From Liolophura sinensis (Eukaryota; Mollusca; Polyplacophora; Chitonida; Chitonidae), in assembly GCF_032854445.1 (NCBI RefSeq), contig NC_088300.1, positions 73,895,005 through 73,959,004 on the forward strand: a stretch of 64,000 bases of DNA, given 5' to 3'. This document shows positions 1-13,200 of this stretch, in pieces (positions within the stretch are counted from its first letter, which is position 1; each line of letters opens with the position of its first letter). Under the pieces are notes generated by a model that searched no databases, was not told where the DNA came from, and saw only the letters and a program-made list of their open reading frames with translations. The translations under genes and the position numbers were made by a program.

Positions 1-3000
1 TGAGCCTGAAACAAGCGATTGATATAGGAGCAAATAAGTGAACGCCGAATATGGAACGTCAGTTTGGGTAGTAGCGGAATGCAAAGCCGCCTTCGCGGCT
101 TCATCTGCACCAGTATTCCCAGGGATACCCATATGCCCGGGCACCCAACAAGACAATGATAAAATCTTCATTAAGTCGTTTAAATATCTCCCTGATAGAC
201 AGAATGTCTGGATGTACAGGCGAACTAACCCGAATTGCCTGGAGGCAGGAAAGGGAGTCAGAGCAGATGAGAAATCTGCTACCTCCTAGCTCTGGAATGG
301 ACCGAAGTGCGCACAAAATTGCCCTCCGCAGTAAATACAGAACAGGAATTTGGAAACCGAGTTGAAATAGTTCTGGTCCCAAGGACAGCGGCAGAAGCCA
401 CGCCATCATCATTCTTGGAACCGTCAGTGAATATGCGGTGATAAAATGGATACTTTGACCACATATTACTAAACTCCTGCTGGTATACTAAAGTTGGTGG
501 AAGATTTCTTCAGGGAGGAGAGCGAGGTATCAACCTGAGGCTCAGGACATAACCACGGTGGATCTTCCTGGATGCGTATGGGGGTGATAGTATCCAGCCG
601 AAGTCCAGCTGCTTGCACATGTTCCTGGATGCGGACACCCAGTGGAGGAACAATGGATGGCTTCTGAGCATATAAGGCTTCAAATTTCGGATGGATGGCT
701 GGGTTGGATGGATTGGCTCTAAGCTTGGTGATATACTGTAAGGATAATTTAGTTCTTCGAAGCTCCAGGGGAAGTTCGTTTGCCTCAACATACAGACTCT
801 CCACAGGAGAGGTACGGAAAGCACCTAAGCACAACCGTAGGGCCTGGTGATGTACAGTATTGAGTTTCTTCAACTGGGAGCGTGACACACCTCCATAAAC
901 ACTGCAGGCATAGTCTAGCTTAGAACGAATCAGTGCTCGATAGAGCTGAAGTAGGGTTTCATGATCCCCTCCCCATCGAGCACTAGAGACAACCTTCAAA
1001 ATATCAAGCGCCTTTAGGCATCTGGCTCTAAGATAATTAATGTGAGATTTAAATGTAAGGTACTTATAGAAGATCACCCCGAGGAATTTTGCCTCCGGCA
1101 CAACCTTGATGGGGGATCCATCTAAAAATACCTTGGGGTCTTCATGGGGGAAGTACTTCCGACAAAAGTGTACACAGTTAGTCTTCGACTTGGAGAACTT
1201 AAATCCGTTCTCCAGTGCCCAGGCATGGATTTTGTTAAGGCAAATCTGCAGCTGTCTCTCAATAGTGTGCATACCTTTGCCTCGACAAGAGATACCAAGA
1301 TCATCCACAAAAAGGGACGCATTCATACTAGGAGATAAAACTCTGGCAAGGCTATTACTCTTAATGCTAAAGAGAGTAACTGATAAAATGCTGCCTCGAG
1401 GAACCCCCTGATCTTGTTCAAAGTAGTCAGATAGGGTAGCCCCAACCCGAACTTGGAAGTAACGATGGTCTAAGAATTTACGAATAAAGTCAGGAAGCCG
1501 ACCTCCAAGTCCAAATCCATGCATATCTTTCATAATGCCATATTTCCAAGTAGTGTCCTATGCCTTTTCCAGATCAAAAAAGACAGATACGACATGGTCA
1601 CGATTAACGATACCGTTCTTAATAAAGCATTCTAGACGGACAAGGTGATCAACAGTACTGCGATTCTTTCGAAATCCACATTGAATGTCGCTTATCAACT
1701 CATTAGTCTCCAAAAACCAAACCAAGCGGTCGTTAATCATCCTCTCCATAGTCTTGCATACACAACTGGTTAAGGAAATAGGACGATAGTTATTTAGATC
1801 GGTAGAATCCTTTCCGGGCTTTAGGATGGGGACAATAATAGCGTTTTGCCATGAGGCAGGAAAATTCCCGGAAATCCAAATGGTATTAAAAATTCCAAGA
1901 AGCACCCTCAAGGAAGATTCTGGAAGGTGTCGTAAAAGCTGATAGTGGATATCATCTGGCCCTGGAGCTGAGTCATGGGCCTTGAAAGGGATGCGGATAG
2001 TTCATGTAGAGAAAATGTAGCATTGCAGGATTCTTCATTTGAGGATGTAAAATCAAGAGGACTTGCTTCGGTCCGTTCCTTGTTACGCTTGAACTGAGGC
2101 AAGTAATTATCTGAAGACGAATGGTGCGCAAAAGAAGCGCCCAACCTATCGGCTATGTCAAGTTTTTCTGTCAAAGAATTATTCCCGTCTTTAAGATGAT
2201 TGACAGTGACATTGGATCCCTTGCCTTTGATGCGTTGGATCATATTCCAGACTTTTGACATAGGGGTACGATGATTAATGTTAGAAACATAACGTTTCCA
2301 AGAGTCACGTTTGGACTGTTTGATAGTCCTATGGGCTTTAGCTCGAGTACGCCTAACATCGTCTAAATTACCGGGAGATGGTCTACATCGGTACACGCGC
2401 TCAGCACGTTTCCTGAAACGCCTAGCTCGTTTACAGTCCTCCGTGAGCCACGGTTTCTTAATACGGGGAACAGCACAAGATTTCGGGATACATTTGGAGG
2501 CTACATCGATTAGCTGATCCGAGAATAACTGGATAGGATCAACTGCATCAAGAAAAAGGTCGCTAGTAAGTGTTTCACCACACAGAACAGCAAAGCGGGG
2601 CCAGTCTGCTTTATCATAATTAAAGCGTGGAAGGGAGGAAGATACCGGCTCCTCAAGGGTAAGTATGGTGGGGAAGTGGTCGCTTCCGCACAGATCATCA
2701 TGGACGCTCCAGCTGAATTCCCATCTTAGCCCTCCATCAGCCAGAGCTAAATCAAGGACCAAATAAATGCCCTTTGCAGGATGAAGGTAAATATGTGTGC
2801 CATCATTTAAGACGCATAGAGAGTTATTAGATATAAAATCCTCCAATACAGAGCCCTTCTGGTTACGTTTAGAGTCACCCCAGAGAACACTATGGGCATT
2901 AAAGTCACCCAAAAGAAGACACGGTTTAGGTAATTGATCATATAAATTTTGCAGCTCTTGTTGGTGAAGAGTAGAAGAAGGTGGTATATAAATAGAACAG

Positions 3001-3305
3001 ATTGTTAATACTATACCCAGTGTGATACGCACCGCCACCGCCTGCAAATCGGTGTTCAGTGCCATTCTACTGTGTATTACACAATACCTAATCAAAAGAG
3101 AAGAACCCCCTGATGCCTTCTCATTCGTAGACGTGGCAACAGCGTGATGAGATACATAACCTCGACATTGATAACTAGGATCAGTCATCAGAGTTTCCTG
3201 CAAGCTAAAAGCTATAGGATTGAGGTCTTGAGCTAACATCTGGAGCTCTGCGAGGTTACACCTCAATCCTCTACAGTTCCACTGTAAGATCTTTCTAGTA
3301 GCCAT
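1..3305 (-). pseudogene. LINE ORF2 remnant: endonuclease, reverse transcriptase, RNase H
   Basis: The ORF starts at ATG 3305 (MATRKILQWNCRGL). The endonuclease is seen as QET near the start, GDFNAHSVLWGD in the middle and SDHFPT near residue 215. The RT follows at about 1911-1100: LNNYRPISLTS, GFRKNRSTVDHL, then GVPRGSILS, and the active-site box as FVDD (usually F/YADD, so one changed residue). The RNase H piece below 464 shows FTDGS, FTAE, SDSLSCLQA and, around 70-145, PGHMGIPGNTGADEAAKAAL. Damage seen: a frameshift near 2000 (endonuclease and RT are in different frames), TAG at 1555-1557 where the DLEKA-Y-DTTW motif expects tyrosine, and frame changes near 466 and 280-410. It overlaps nothing else and begins 10 bp after ORF1 ends. 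Confidence 0.88.
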
Positions 3306-3314
3306 TATTAATAT

Positions 3315-4830
3315 TTATTTATTCTTTTTCTTTTTTCTGGACTTCTTATACATCGCTGCTCTACGCTCAGCAAAATCCTCCTGTGACAACGTTATCAACT
3401 TCCTCTGCTTTTTAACCTTGTCAACTTTAGAGTCTCGTCGCAATGTGCGATAATACGACCCCAGGGATGTTGAGACAGGTACCAAGACCTCACCCTTGCC
3501 ATTGGTATAGGCAGGCAAGTCTTCGGGTGCATCCATTTCCGAAAGAGATTCCTCCATATTGGATTCTCCACCAGCCCTAGACATATCAGATTGCTGAGAG
3601 CTTCCCTGAGGATCAAGGCAATCTGCTATATCTCTAGTGTCTAACTGTGACATTGTAGACGGGTCAGGGCTGAACGTACTACCCCATAAGGACGGGCTCT
3701 TACCAAGTGCACCTTTGGAGGTCGTCACCCACTGGATTGCGTCTCCTTAATGCAGGATGGCGTAGTATTCGAAATTTCTGACGATCTAGGGCGTGAGGAG
3801 GAATTCGAGATTTGATTCATACCGACAACCCACTCCGGGCTATTTGACGTCTGAGATGCCTCGCAAAGGCTCTGGGGTCCACCTACTACTGGCGATTCGC
3901 TTAACTTCCTGACCTTATTTGTAGCATCAATGCGCTTATTTCGAATCTTTTTGCTGGAGGACATGGAGTTAGTGACAACTTGCCACTCTCCAGCTTCCTC
4001 GTTGTCAGCAGCAGAGTTATCCAAAGTCCCTTTATTTTGTTGACGGGAAGGAACAGACTCGCCAGAAACCCCAATTTCCATATCATTCCCATGTCCCTCA
4101 CTATAATTACCATCATCATCTCCTCGACCTTCATTCTCATCTTTATTGTCACCTTCAACTTCAATAAACATTACTATCTTTATCATCATCATCATTATCA
4201 TTGCAATCGTTATCGTCATTATCGCCATTGTCATTTTCATCGCTCAGCGGGCAGTCCTTTTGAAAGTGGCCTGCCTGTTTACACTTGAGGCATTTATCCT
4301 TTAAAGGACAGTCGGCCTTGAAATGTTCTGCGCTATCACAGATGTGACAGGCAAGGACCTGACCTCTGTACCACAAAGGAATTTTAAAATTCCACACCGA
4401 AATTGATTGTGGAATGATCTTGGTCACACCACTCATGTAAATACGGCGCATACCATTCTCAGTGACCTATCAAAAAGTAATGTTCCCGGCTGACGTGATG
4501 GACCGTGCCATACCGGGACATCAAACCTCGAATAGTGTCATCGAGCACCTCGATCGGACATCGAGATCTAACCAGGAGCCTTTGCTCCTCCACATCATAT
4601 ATGGACAATCTACCCCGTTGAATGATAAGCCGCTAGTCAACAGCTGTTCTTTCCACAGTTTGCGTAGCCACTGTAACATTCCAGACATCTCTAGAGACAT
4701 TGATTAGTCCCTTTAGGACATTAGGCCCACTTCCCACTAACTCCTTTAGCCGATTGTATACTTCAACCGGTTGTACACCTCCCTGTATTACAAGCTTAAG
4801 GCTTAAGGGTCTATTTACTCGCCTGCCCAC
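3315..4830 (-). pseudogene. LINE ORF1 remnant: gag-like protein with two CCHC knuckles
   Basis: Pieces in several frames can be followed from a start near 4830 (MGRRVNRPLSLKL) to a lysine-rich end at 3315. Around 4270-4360 there are two knuckles, CHICDSAEHFKADC and CLKCKQAGHFQKDC, each with the C-x2-C-x4-H-x4-C spacing typical of nucleic-acid-binding LINE gag proteins. Downstream lies an acidic low-complexity stretch rich in Asp, Glu and Asn, encoded by ATC/ATT repeats. At least two frame changes, near 4630-4450 and near 4200, separate the pieces, so the protein is not made intact. Its role in an active element would be to coat the RNA for reverse transcription. Confidence 0.8.
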
Positions 4831-5160
4831 AACATTGTGGGCCAGGGCGAGAACTACTACCTAAAGAGAGGACCCACAACTATGCGTTGGAACAGTTTGG
4901 ATGCTGAGTGCAAAATAGATACGATATTACAAAGTAGAAATGCACTAAACTATGTACAAGGCTATTTACAGAGAGGCTAGTGAATACGTCCTGCCTCTAA
5001 GAGCGACAGAAACGTAATATCGCTCCACCTTCAGACTGGGTGACCACTAAACAAAAGCTGAGAGCACAAAGGCTAGTTCCACGGCCAGCCAGGGACTAAC
5101 TCTATTTACCGTGAGGGTCTAATGACTACGCTTATAACTGAATATGGCAAGGGCGGGCGA
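4831..5160 (-). other. Probable 5' UTR of the LINE
   Basis: This stretch is GC-richer than the AT-rich DNA right of about 5160 and lies directly upstream of ORF1. The exact 5' end is not marked by anything I can see; I place it where base composition changes. Confidence 0.4.
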
Positions 5161-6560
5161 GTAGAAAAAATTTTTGCCATTTTGCAAGATTTGAGTCAAG
5201 GGCTCCTCCTGATGTCAGATATCAACAAATTTGTTTTTGACCATATCTTGGTCAACACAGCTCAGCAATAAAACGCTCCAAATAATCGTTATCAAAGAGT
5301 GAATATATACAACATATGTTTAAACCACAAGAAATTAATAATTTAATTATGTTCTAAAGACAATGGTGTGGACTAAAACATGTACATGTATAGAGGGTTT
5401 GCGTGACCTACTTCTGGTAGCCATATTGGAGTACTGTGGCTGTAGCAGCCCACGTTAACAGGACTCCAGTATGGCTACCTGGCTATTGTTCTGCCAAAAT
5501 GATGATGTCACATGTAACCCTCCATATCAGTTTGTATTTCTCATATAGCTTATACATGGCATGTAGGCCCATATGAGAAAATATATAAATTATCATGTAA
5601 AACAACACTCGTTTTGATGCAGGGTACCACACCCATGCCTTCGAGGAAAAAAATTGTACTTTATATCATTGAACAGCTAAAGATCCGTAAACGACATAAA
5701 TTGTAAACTTTGGATAATTAATTTGAGACTTTTAATCGTCAGAAATGTCCAAAATGTGTGTAGGGTTCCCTAGAGGGGTGCACAAGGCTTGTTTTGTGTC
5801 ATTGTCTGTGTGATTAGGTACTAAATCTAGGAAGTTCTGCACACCCATGCCAATATCTGGCAAGGTAATGCCAGGTAATTAGAATGGATTTAATTAGTGT
5901 ATAGTCTTGATATCTGTATAAGGCCTACTCTATGTGTTACTGAGGAGTATTTTGATGGGTTGGTTGCTGTGCTGTGTAAAATGGGGACAGTGATATGGTC
6001 AAATACAGACATACACATTTTCTGACAAATGCCACATCAGGACACCCTTAATAATTCTACCTTTGTATACATGTACATGTAGCCAGTAAAATTATCAACA
6101 TGATTATGTTACTATAATGTCATAAATTACTCTAAATGCCACTTTGTATGATGTCATATATATATATATGTATATATATATTTCATGATTGTACCTCACC
6201 GTAGCCCATCTAGATAAACTCAAGTGTGCTACTTTAGAATTCTGACAATCATCATCAGTGTGTTAATACTGGCCAGTCTTCATGGCAAGGCGTTTTTTTT
6301 TTAATCTTGTGAGGTGGCTTCACTAGCACCAAATGTTTGAAATATGTTTGAATATAAACCTGCAGATATTTGACATGAAGAAACCCCATACATCGTTACA
6401 CTGGTGAAGTAATTCCACTAAATAACTATCTACTTACATTTTTAAAAAATTTTGTGAAACCTTTCAGAAATTTTTATAACTTAGATGTAACGGCCTGGTG
6501 TAGTCATCTAAATGCATATAGCCCTGTAGCTGCTGTAAAGGCATGGGAGAAGGTTGGGTG
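5161..6560. other. AT-rich stretch without a recognised gene
   Basis: I see no coding signal here. It holds a hairpin at 5416-5479 and an AT dinucleotide run at about 6157-6181. The 5' non-coding exon or promoter of the FAHD2-like gene may lie here, but nothing identifies it. Confidence 0.5.
5416..5479. repeat. Inverted repeat, 18-bp imperfect arms
   Basis: The left arm ggtagccatattggagta (5416-5433) pairs with the right arm gactccagtatggctacc (5462-5479) at 16 of 18 positions, with a 28-bp loop. It could be a folded RNA or a remnant of a small DNA transposon; no neighbouring duplication was found. Confidence 0.6.
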
Positions 6561-6576
6561 AGTGTTGTGATGTATT

Positions 6577-6815
6577 GTGGAAGGAGAATTTAAATGCACC
6601 ACAAAGGCACTGGCTAGATCATTTGTGGAAGGAGAATTTAAATACACCACAAAGGCACTGGCTAGATCATTTGTGGAAGGAGAATTTAAATACACCACAA
6701 AGGCACTGGCTAGATCATTTGTGGAAGGAGAATTTAAATACACCACAAAGGCACTGGCTAGATCATTTGTGGAAGGAGAATTTAAATACACCACAAAGGC
6801 ACTGGCTAGATCGTT
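6577..6815 (+). repeat. 48-bp tandem array, about 5 copies
   Basis: The unit begins gtggaaggagaatttaaata and is almost identical between copies (one C/T change in the first). Because 48 is a multiple of three and the unit has no stop in several frames, it is open on both strands, which creates apparent repeat proteins. It lies about 390 bp upstream of the first FAHD2 exon found. Confidence 0.9.
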
Positions 6816-7206
6816 TTTAGGTTCATATTATGTTTTTATGAATTTATATTCAGTATTAAATGTTTGCACACTTCCTATAAAAGCTGTGTTATGCCAGCAT
6901 GAGAATTTCAACTTGTACTTGTATATCATTTCATGAGAAGGCATGCTTTAGGTGTGTTGTAGTGTACCAGGTGCTGAATTACCATTGCCTTTTTAGGTCA
7001 GTCTTACCCAAGGGTCAGTATTTTACCCTACATTTAACTACAAGCGGGGATGAGAAGATGAAATTTTAGTAGGACAAGACGTACAATGCAAACTAGAGCA
7101 GGTAGATACATGTCAGTACAATGTTACACTGCTCTTAAGCTTCAGATAGAACCTAGCATATTTTATCTACAAGTTTTCTATTTAACTTGCTCTAATTTCC
7201 TTTTAG

Positions 7207-10200
7207 AGCCACAGCAGAGAGTACTCCAGCCAGCATGAAGTTTGTGCAGTTTGAACCACTGACTGGAAGCAGGAAGGGCAATGTGTGCCTTGGAGTTGAG
7301 TTGTCCAGGGGTTCCGATATCGCTGATTTATCGTCAGGGGACAAGACACTGCCAAACAACATGTGCGAGTTTTTGGAACAGGGAGAGACAACAGTGGAAA
7401 AGGCCAGAAGGTATACTGTATAGATCAACAGTGGTACAGAAGGTATACTGTATAGATCAACAGTGGGTCAGAAGGTATACTGTATAGATCAACAGTGGGC
7501 CAGAAGATATACTATATAGATCAACAGTGGGCCAGAAGGTATACTTTGTAGATCTGCACTAACCACCATAATTCTTCAACCTTTTCAACCACCTCTGCAA
7601 CCAATATTTATAAACATTCGGAGAGAATTATCGAGTGTTGAGAAATAATCTGCACAGTTTTATGAAACTTGCATCTTTAGTGACACAAACAAAGTTTAGG
7701 GTCATTTTCATAATAATTGTATGTAGAAATTCCATTCAAAAAAGTGCTTTAGAGTTTGAAAAGGTTGAAGATTTACAGTAAGGGTTGGCACCATTCCCCT
7801 AGTCTAGGCGACATCAGAAAATGAAACCAAAACATTTACATATGATCAAATGATTTATTTCATTTGCGTTATATATCACATACCAGATCATTGTGCTAAT
7901 TGGAGTGAAAGAGGTTCGTGATTGAAATCAGTGGCTTCACTAATTGATGGTTTCTAAAATATTAGTATATTGACCAACATTAAATTATTATCCAGCTTTA
8001 TTTGACTCCTTAATGCAAAGATGTCTCCTAGAAGAATGAATCTTTCTGAAATATTGAAACATCAATTAAGGCATCTTAATTTATTCTGAGCTCGTGTACT
8101 TCATGAATTTTTTTTATCTTTCACACCTCCTGACTTTCCATTTTAGCCCACAAACAGAAATTATGACCAATCACCAAGTATTAGTGGAAGAACTTGTATA
8201 TGTGAGGGGCTATATATCCGAAGATCCCCCAAAGCAACATCCCCTCCCCCCAGTACTCACCCCCTGTGATCCCCACCTATACACACACACACATACACAA
8301 CCCTCCACATTTTTCTAGAGAGCAGCCATTTTTTCATAGAAATGTCACTGGACCCTGGTCTGTTCTTAGCTTATCTCCCACAACACCCTCCTCACCACCC
8401 CTCTCTCCCCGCTCTTCGAATAACCATCAGTTTGGAAATGGATCTTCTGCCTGTACATGCACCCTATCAAACTGTGTCACGCATTGTACTGTTGTGTATC
8501 AGTATCATATTGAAATCCAAACAGATTGTGCTTATGTAATGTGGCCATGATACAGGGACAAGAGTCATGAAGTAACTTGAGTGCGGTAGATAAAAATAAT
8601 CTAGGCCCAATCATAATCAGAAAGGGCCCCAATCTTAAGATGTATTGGACTTTTGATGGGATTTTTCTTTCAAGGTTAACCTTTTTATAATCCCATCATT
8701 AGCCAGAATTGAAAAAAAAAATGTTCCCTACTCTCCTAACCATATTTCTTTCCGTTAGGACTGTGCTACCACAGTGCCACTCTCTCCCCCTTCCCCCAAT
8801 TTATGATACAATTATTTTGAAAATGATGCTAAAAGTGATTTGTTTGTGTCATAAAAGATGCAGGCCTCATAAAACTGTGCAGATTATTTCTCTACATCTC
8901 ACAATTGTCTCAGCTTTTCTTCAAAATATTGGTTGTAGAGGCAGTTGAAAAGGTTGATGAATTAGGGTGTGCAAAATTCTGTGAACATTAACAGCCTAAT
9001 TGTGTATAGGTTGGGAGAAATGCTTTATTAATATCATTGTTAATCTTGTCATGTTAAAGGAGAAGAAAACCTAAAACAATCACACTATAGGCTGAAAAGA
9101 GCATATTTTTTCTATCTGATAGTGCCTGCTGCATAATTGCATAAAACGGCTGGCATAAATCGCTGAGTTCATCGCGTCCTCCATCTTTAACACCCTGTAA
9201 TTTATGCTGAGGGTGTGTTACCTGTCGTGTTAACTTGGAACCTACGTCCAGCTTTCCGGTTTCGCGATCGTCAAGCAGAAAACTAACTGTACTGTTCGCT
9301 ACCTTCTGGGAAGAAGCGTTGTTCCGGAAATGTGCGAACTGCACTTCGGCGGTTTCTGACGGCAATTCTCCTCCTTACACAAAAGACGTCAGGACTAGTT
9401 CTAAGGCAAAATGGGTCACCCATAGCGGATTTTGGCGCTGACTTTATGTATAATTTTTAAGTTGAGGTACACATTAGAATTTTTTATGGCATGCACCTGC
9501 GAGGAAATGCATACTGTTTTCAATGGTATTTGTTTGATATTTAAATTTTCTTCTCTTTTAGGTGATGATTCATTTTGCATGTTAAGTGGTAACTCATTTG
9601 GTATGTTATTAAAGTGATAACTCATTTGGCATGTTATTAAAATGGTAATTCATTTGGCAGACTACAGAACTTTGTGTTCTGCTGTTTAACAGTTTAATCA
9701 GCAGTGGTGACTGCCCGATCCTGAAAGCTGATAGCTTTCGACTTCTGGCTCCGATAACGCATCCAGACAAAGTACTGTGTGTAGGGATGAACTGTGTTGA
9801 TCACTGTGAGGAGATTGGGGCAGTCCTTCCCACTGAACCGGTCATCTTTAACAAGTTCCCCAGCACTATCATAGGCCCTGGTGATGACCTGATACATCCT
9901 GATGTGACAAAGGTAACATTGAATTGTAAAGCCCATACTAGATAGGAAATCTGTATACCACATGTGGAAAAGTCCATCAGTAACCAGTCAAGGGTCGGTG
10001 GTTAAGGCTGGTCACTCCATTTTCTCCACCCATAAAGCTGCCTATCATCACAGTTAAGTGAAAAATTCTAGAATATGGGTTAAGCAACACTTAAATAAGT
10101 AAGTAATTTGTAGATATGAACACTTGAACTGAAGTTAGAGAATGCACATGCGTGATCGAGAATATTGACTGATAAGTTTCAAGTAATACACAAGTAGTGT

Positions 10201-13200
10201 AACGAAAGCTTCATTTCATTATTTCAGCATTTTATTATGGTAAATAAAATGCTGAAATATTGCGTCAATATGATTTTTTTTTTGGATTGGTGTTTTACGC
10301 CGTACTCAAGAATATTTCACTTATACGACGGCGGCCAGCATTATGGCGGGCGGAAACCGGGCAGAGCCCGGGAGAAACCCACGACCATCCGCAGGTTGCT
10401 GATAGACCTTCTCACATTCGGCCGGAGAGGAAGCCAGCATGAGCTAGACTTGAACTCACAGCGACTGCATTGGTGAGAGACTCCTGGGTCATTACGCTGC
10501 GCGAGCGTTCTAACCAACTGAGCGTCAATATGAAGCACACTACTTATGTAACACGTACAGGTGCAGGTAACATTTCCTCACTGTAGTTTTGACATGAACT
10601 GTGTAACACATACAGGTGCAGGTAACATTTCCTCACTGTAGTTTTGACATGAACTGTGTAACACGTACAGGTGCAGGTAACATTTCCTCACTGTAGTTTT
10701 GACATGTTATGAACTGTGTAACACATACAGGTGCAGGTAATATTTCCTCACTGTAGTTTTGACATGTTATGAACTGTGTAACACATACAGGTGCAGGTAG
10801 CATTTCCTCACTGTAGTTTTGACATGTTATGAACTGTGTAACACGTACATGTGCAGGTAATATTTCCTCACTGTAGTTTTGACATGAACTGTGTAACACA
10901 TACAGGTGCAGGTAACATTTCCTCACTGTAGTTTTGACATGAACTGTGTAACACATACAGGTGCAGGTAACATTTCCTCACTGTAGTTTTTGACATGTTA
11001 TGAACTGTGTAACACATACAGGTGCAGGTAACATTTCCTCACTGTAGTTTTGACATGAACTGTGTAACACATACAGGTGCAGGTAACATTTCCTCATTGT
11101 AGTTTTTGACATGTTATGAACTGTGTAACACATACAGGTGCAGGTAACATTTCCTCACTGTAGTTTTTGACATGTTATGAACTGTGTAACACATACAGGT
11201 GCAGGTAACATTTCCTCACTGTAGTTTTGACATGAACTGTGTAACACATACAGGTGCAGGTAACATTTCCTCACTGTAGTTTTTGACATGTTATGAACTG
11301 TGTAACACATACAGGTGCAGGTAACATTTCCTCACTGTAGTTTTTGACATGTTATGAACTGTGTAACACATACAGGTGCAGGTAACATTTCCTCACTGTA
11401 GTTTTGACATGTTATGAACTTTGTAACACATACAGGTGCAGGTAACATTTCCTCACTGTAGTTTTTGACATGTTATGAACTGTGTAACACATACAGGTGC
11501 AGGTAACATTTCCTCACTGTAGTTTTGACATGTTATGAACTGTGTAACACATACAGGTGCAGGTAACATTTCCTCACTGTAGTTTTGACATGTTATGAAC
11601 TGTGTAACACATACAGGTGCAGGTAACATTTCCTCACTGTAGTTTTGACATGTTATGAACTGTGTAACACGTACAGGTGCAGGTAACATTTCCTCACTGT
11701 AGTTTTGACATGTTATGAACTGTGTAACACGTACAGGTGCAGGTAACATTTCCTCACTGTAGTTTTGACATGTTATGAACTGTGTAACACGTACAGGTGC
11801 AGGTAACATTTCCTCACTGTAGTTTTGACATGTTATGAACTGTGTAACACGTACAGGTGCAGGTAACATTTCCTCACTGTAGTTTTGACATGTTATGAAC
11901 TGTGTAACACGTACAGGTGCAGGTAACATTTCCTCACTGTAGTTTTGACATGTTATGAACTGTGTAACACATACAGGTGCAGGTAACATTTCCTCACTGT
12001 AGTTTTGACATGTTATGAACTGTGTAACACATACAGGTGCAGGTAACATTTCCTCACTGTAGTTTTGACATGTTATGAACTGTGTAACACATACAGGTGC
12101 AGGTAACATTTCCTCACTGTAGTTTTGACATGTTATGAACTGTGTAACACATACAGGTGCAGGTAACATTTCCTCACTGTAGTTTTGACATGTTATGAAC
12201 TGTGTAACACGTACAGGTGCAGGTAACATTTCCTCACTGTAGTTTTGACATGAACTGTGTAACAGATACAGGTGCAGGTAACATTTCCTCACTGTAGTTT
12301 TGACATGTTATGAACTGTGTAACACATACAGGTGCAGGTAACATTTCCTCACTGTAGTTTTGACATGTTATGAACTGTGTAACACATACAGGTGCAGGTA
12401 ACATTTCCTCACTGTAGTTATGACATGTTATGAACTGTGTAACACATACAGGTGCAGGTAACATTTCCTCACTGTAGTTTTGACATGTTATGAACTGTGT
12501 AACACATACAGGTGCAGGTAACATTTCCTCACTGTAGTTTTGACATGTTATGAACTGTGTAACACATACAGGTGCAGGTAACATTTCCTCACTGTAGTTT
12601 TGACATGTTATGAACTGTGTAACACATACAGGTGCAGGTAACATTTCCTCACTGTAGTTATGACATGTTATGAACTGTGTAACACATACAGGTGCAGGTA
12701 ACATTTCCTCACTGTAGTTTTGACATGTTATGAACTGTGTAACACATACAGGTGCAGGTAACATTTCCTCACTGTAGTTTTGACATGTTATGAACTGTGT
12801 AACACATACAGGTGCAGGTAACATTTCCTCACTGTAGTTTTGACATGTTATGAACTGTGTAACACATACAGGTGCAGGTAACATTTCCTCACTGTAGTTT
12901 TGACATGTTATGAACTGTGTAACACATACAGGTGCAGGTAACATTTCCTCACTGTAGTTTTGACATGTTATGAACTGTGTAACACATACAGGTGCAGGTA
13001 ACATTTCCTCACTGTAGTTTTGACATGTTATGAACTGTGTAACACATACAGGTGCAGGTAACATTTCCTCACTGTAGTTTTGACATGTTATGAACTGTGT
13101 AACACATACAGGTGCAGGTAACATTTCCTCACTGTAGTTTTGACATGTTATGAACTGTGTAACACATACAGGTGCAGGTAACATTTCCTCACTGTAGTTT

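Larger units (their letters stand above)
1..5160 (-). mobile_element. Degenerate I-group-like LINE (non-LTR retrotransposon), 3' end cut by window edge
   Basis: Reading leftward from about 5160, the element shows a GC-richer leader, a gag-like ORF1 with two CCHC zinc knuckles, and an ORF2 with AP endonuclease, reverse transcriptase and RNase H domains. Such elements copy themselves by target-primed reverse transcription. An RNase H domain after the RT points to the I group (I, Nimb, Ingi and relatives) rather than plain Jockey or CR1 types; that family assignment is inference. The element is broken by frameshifts in ORF1, a frameshift near 2000, a stop at 1555-1557 inside the RT and further shifts in the RNase H region, so this copy cannot be autonomous. 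The 3' UTR and tail lie left of position 1, and no target-site duplication can be seen. Confidence 0.9.

Noticed and set aside
11453-13184. Long minus-strand open frames (279 and 316 codons) in the 60-bp array, with a [20 protein letters not shown] repeat
   Set aside because: The unit length is a multiple of three without a stop, so open frames are automatic. Frames break at every 55- or 61-bp unit and there are no splice or family signals.
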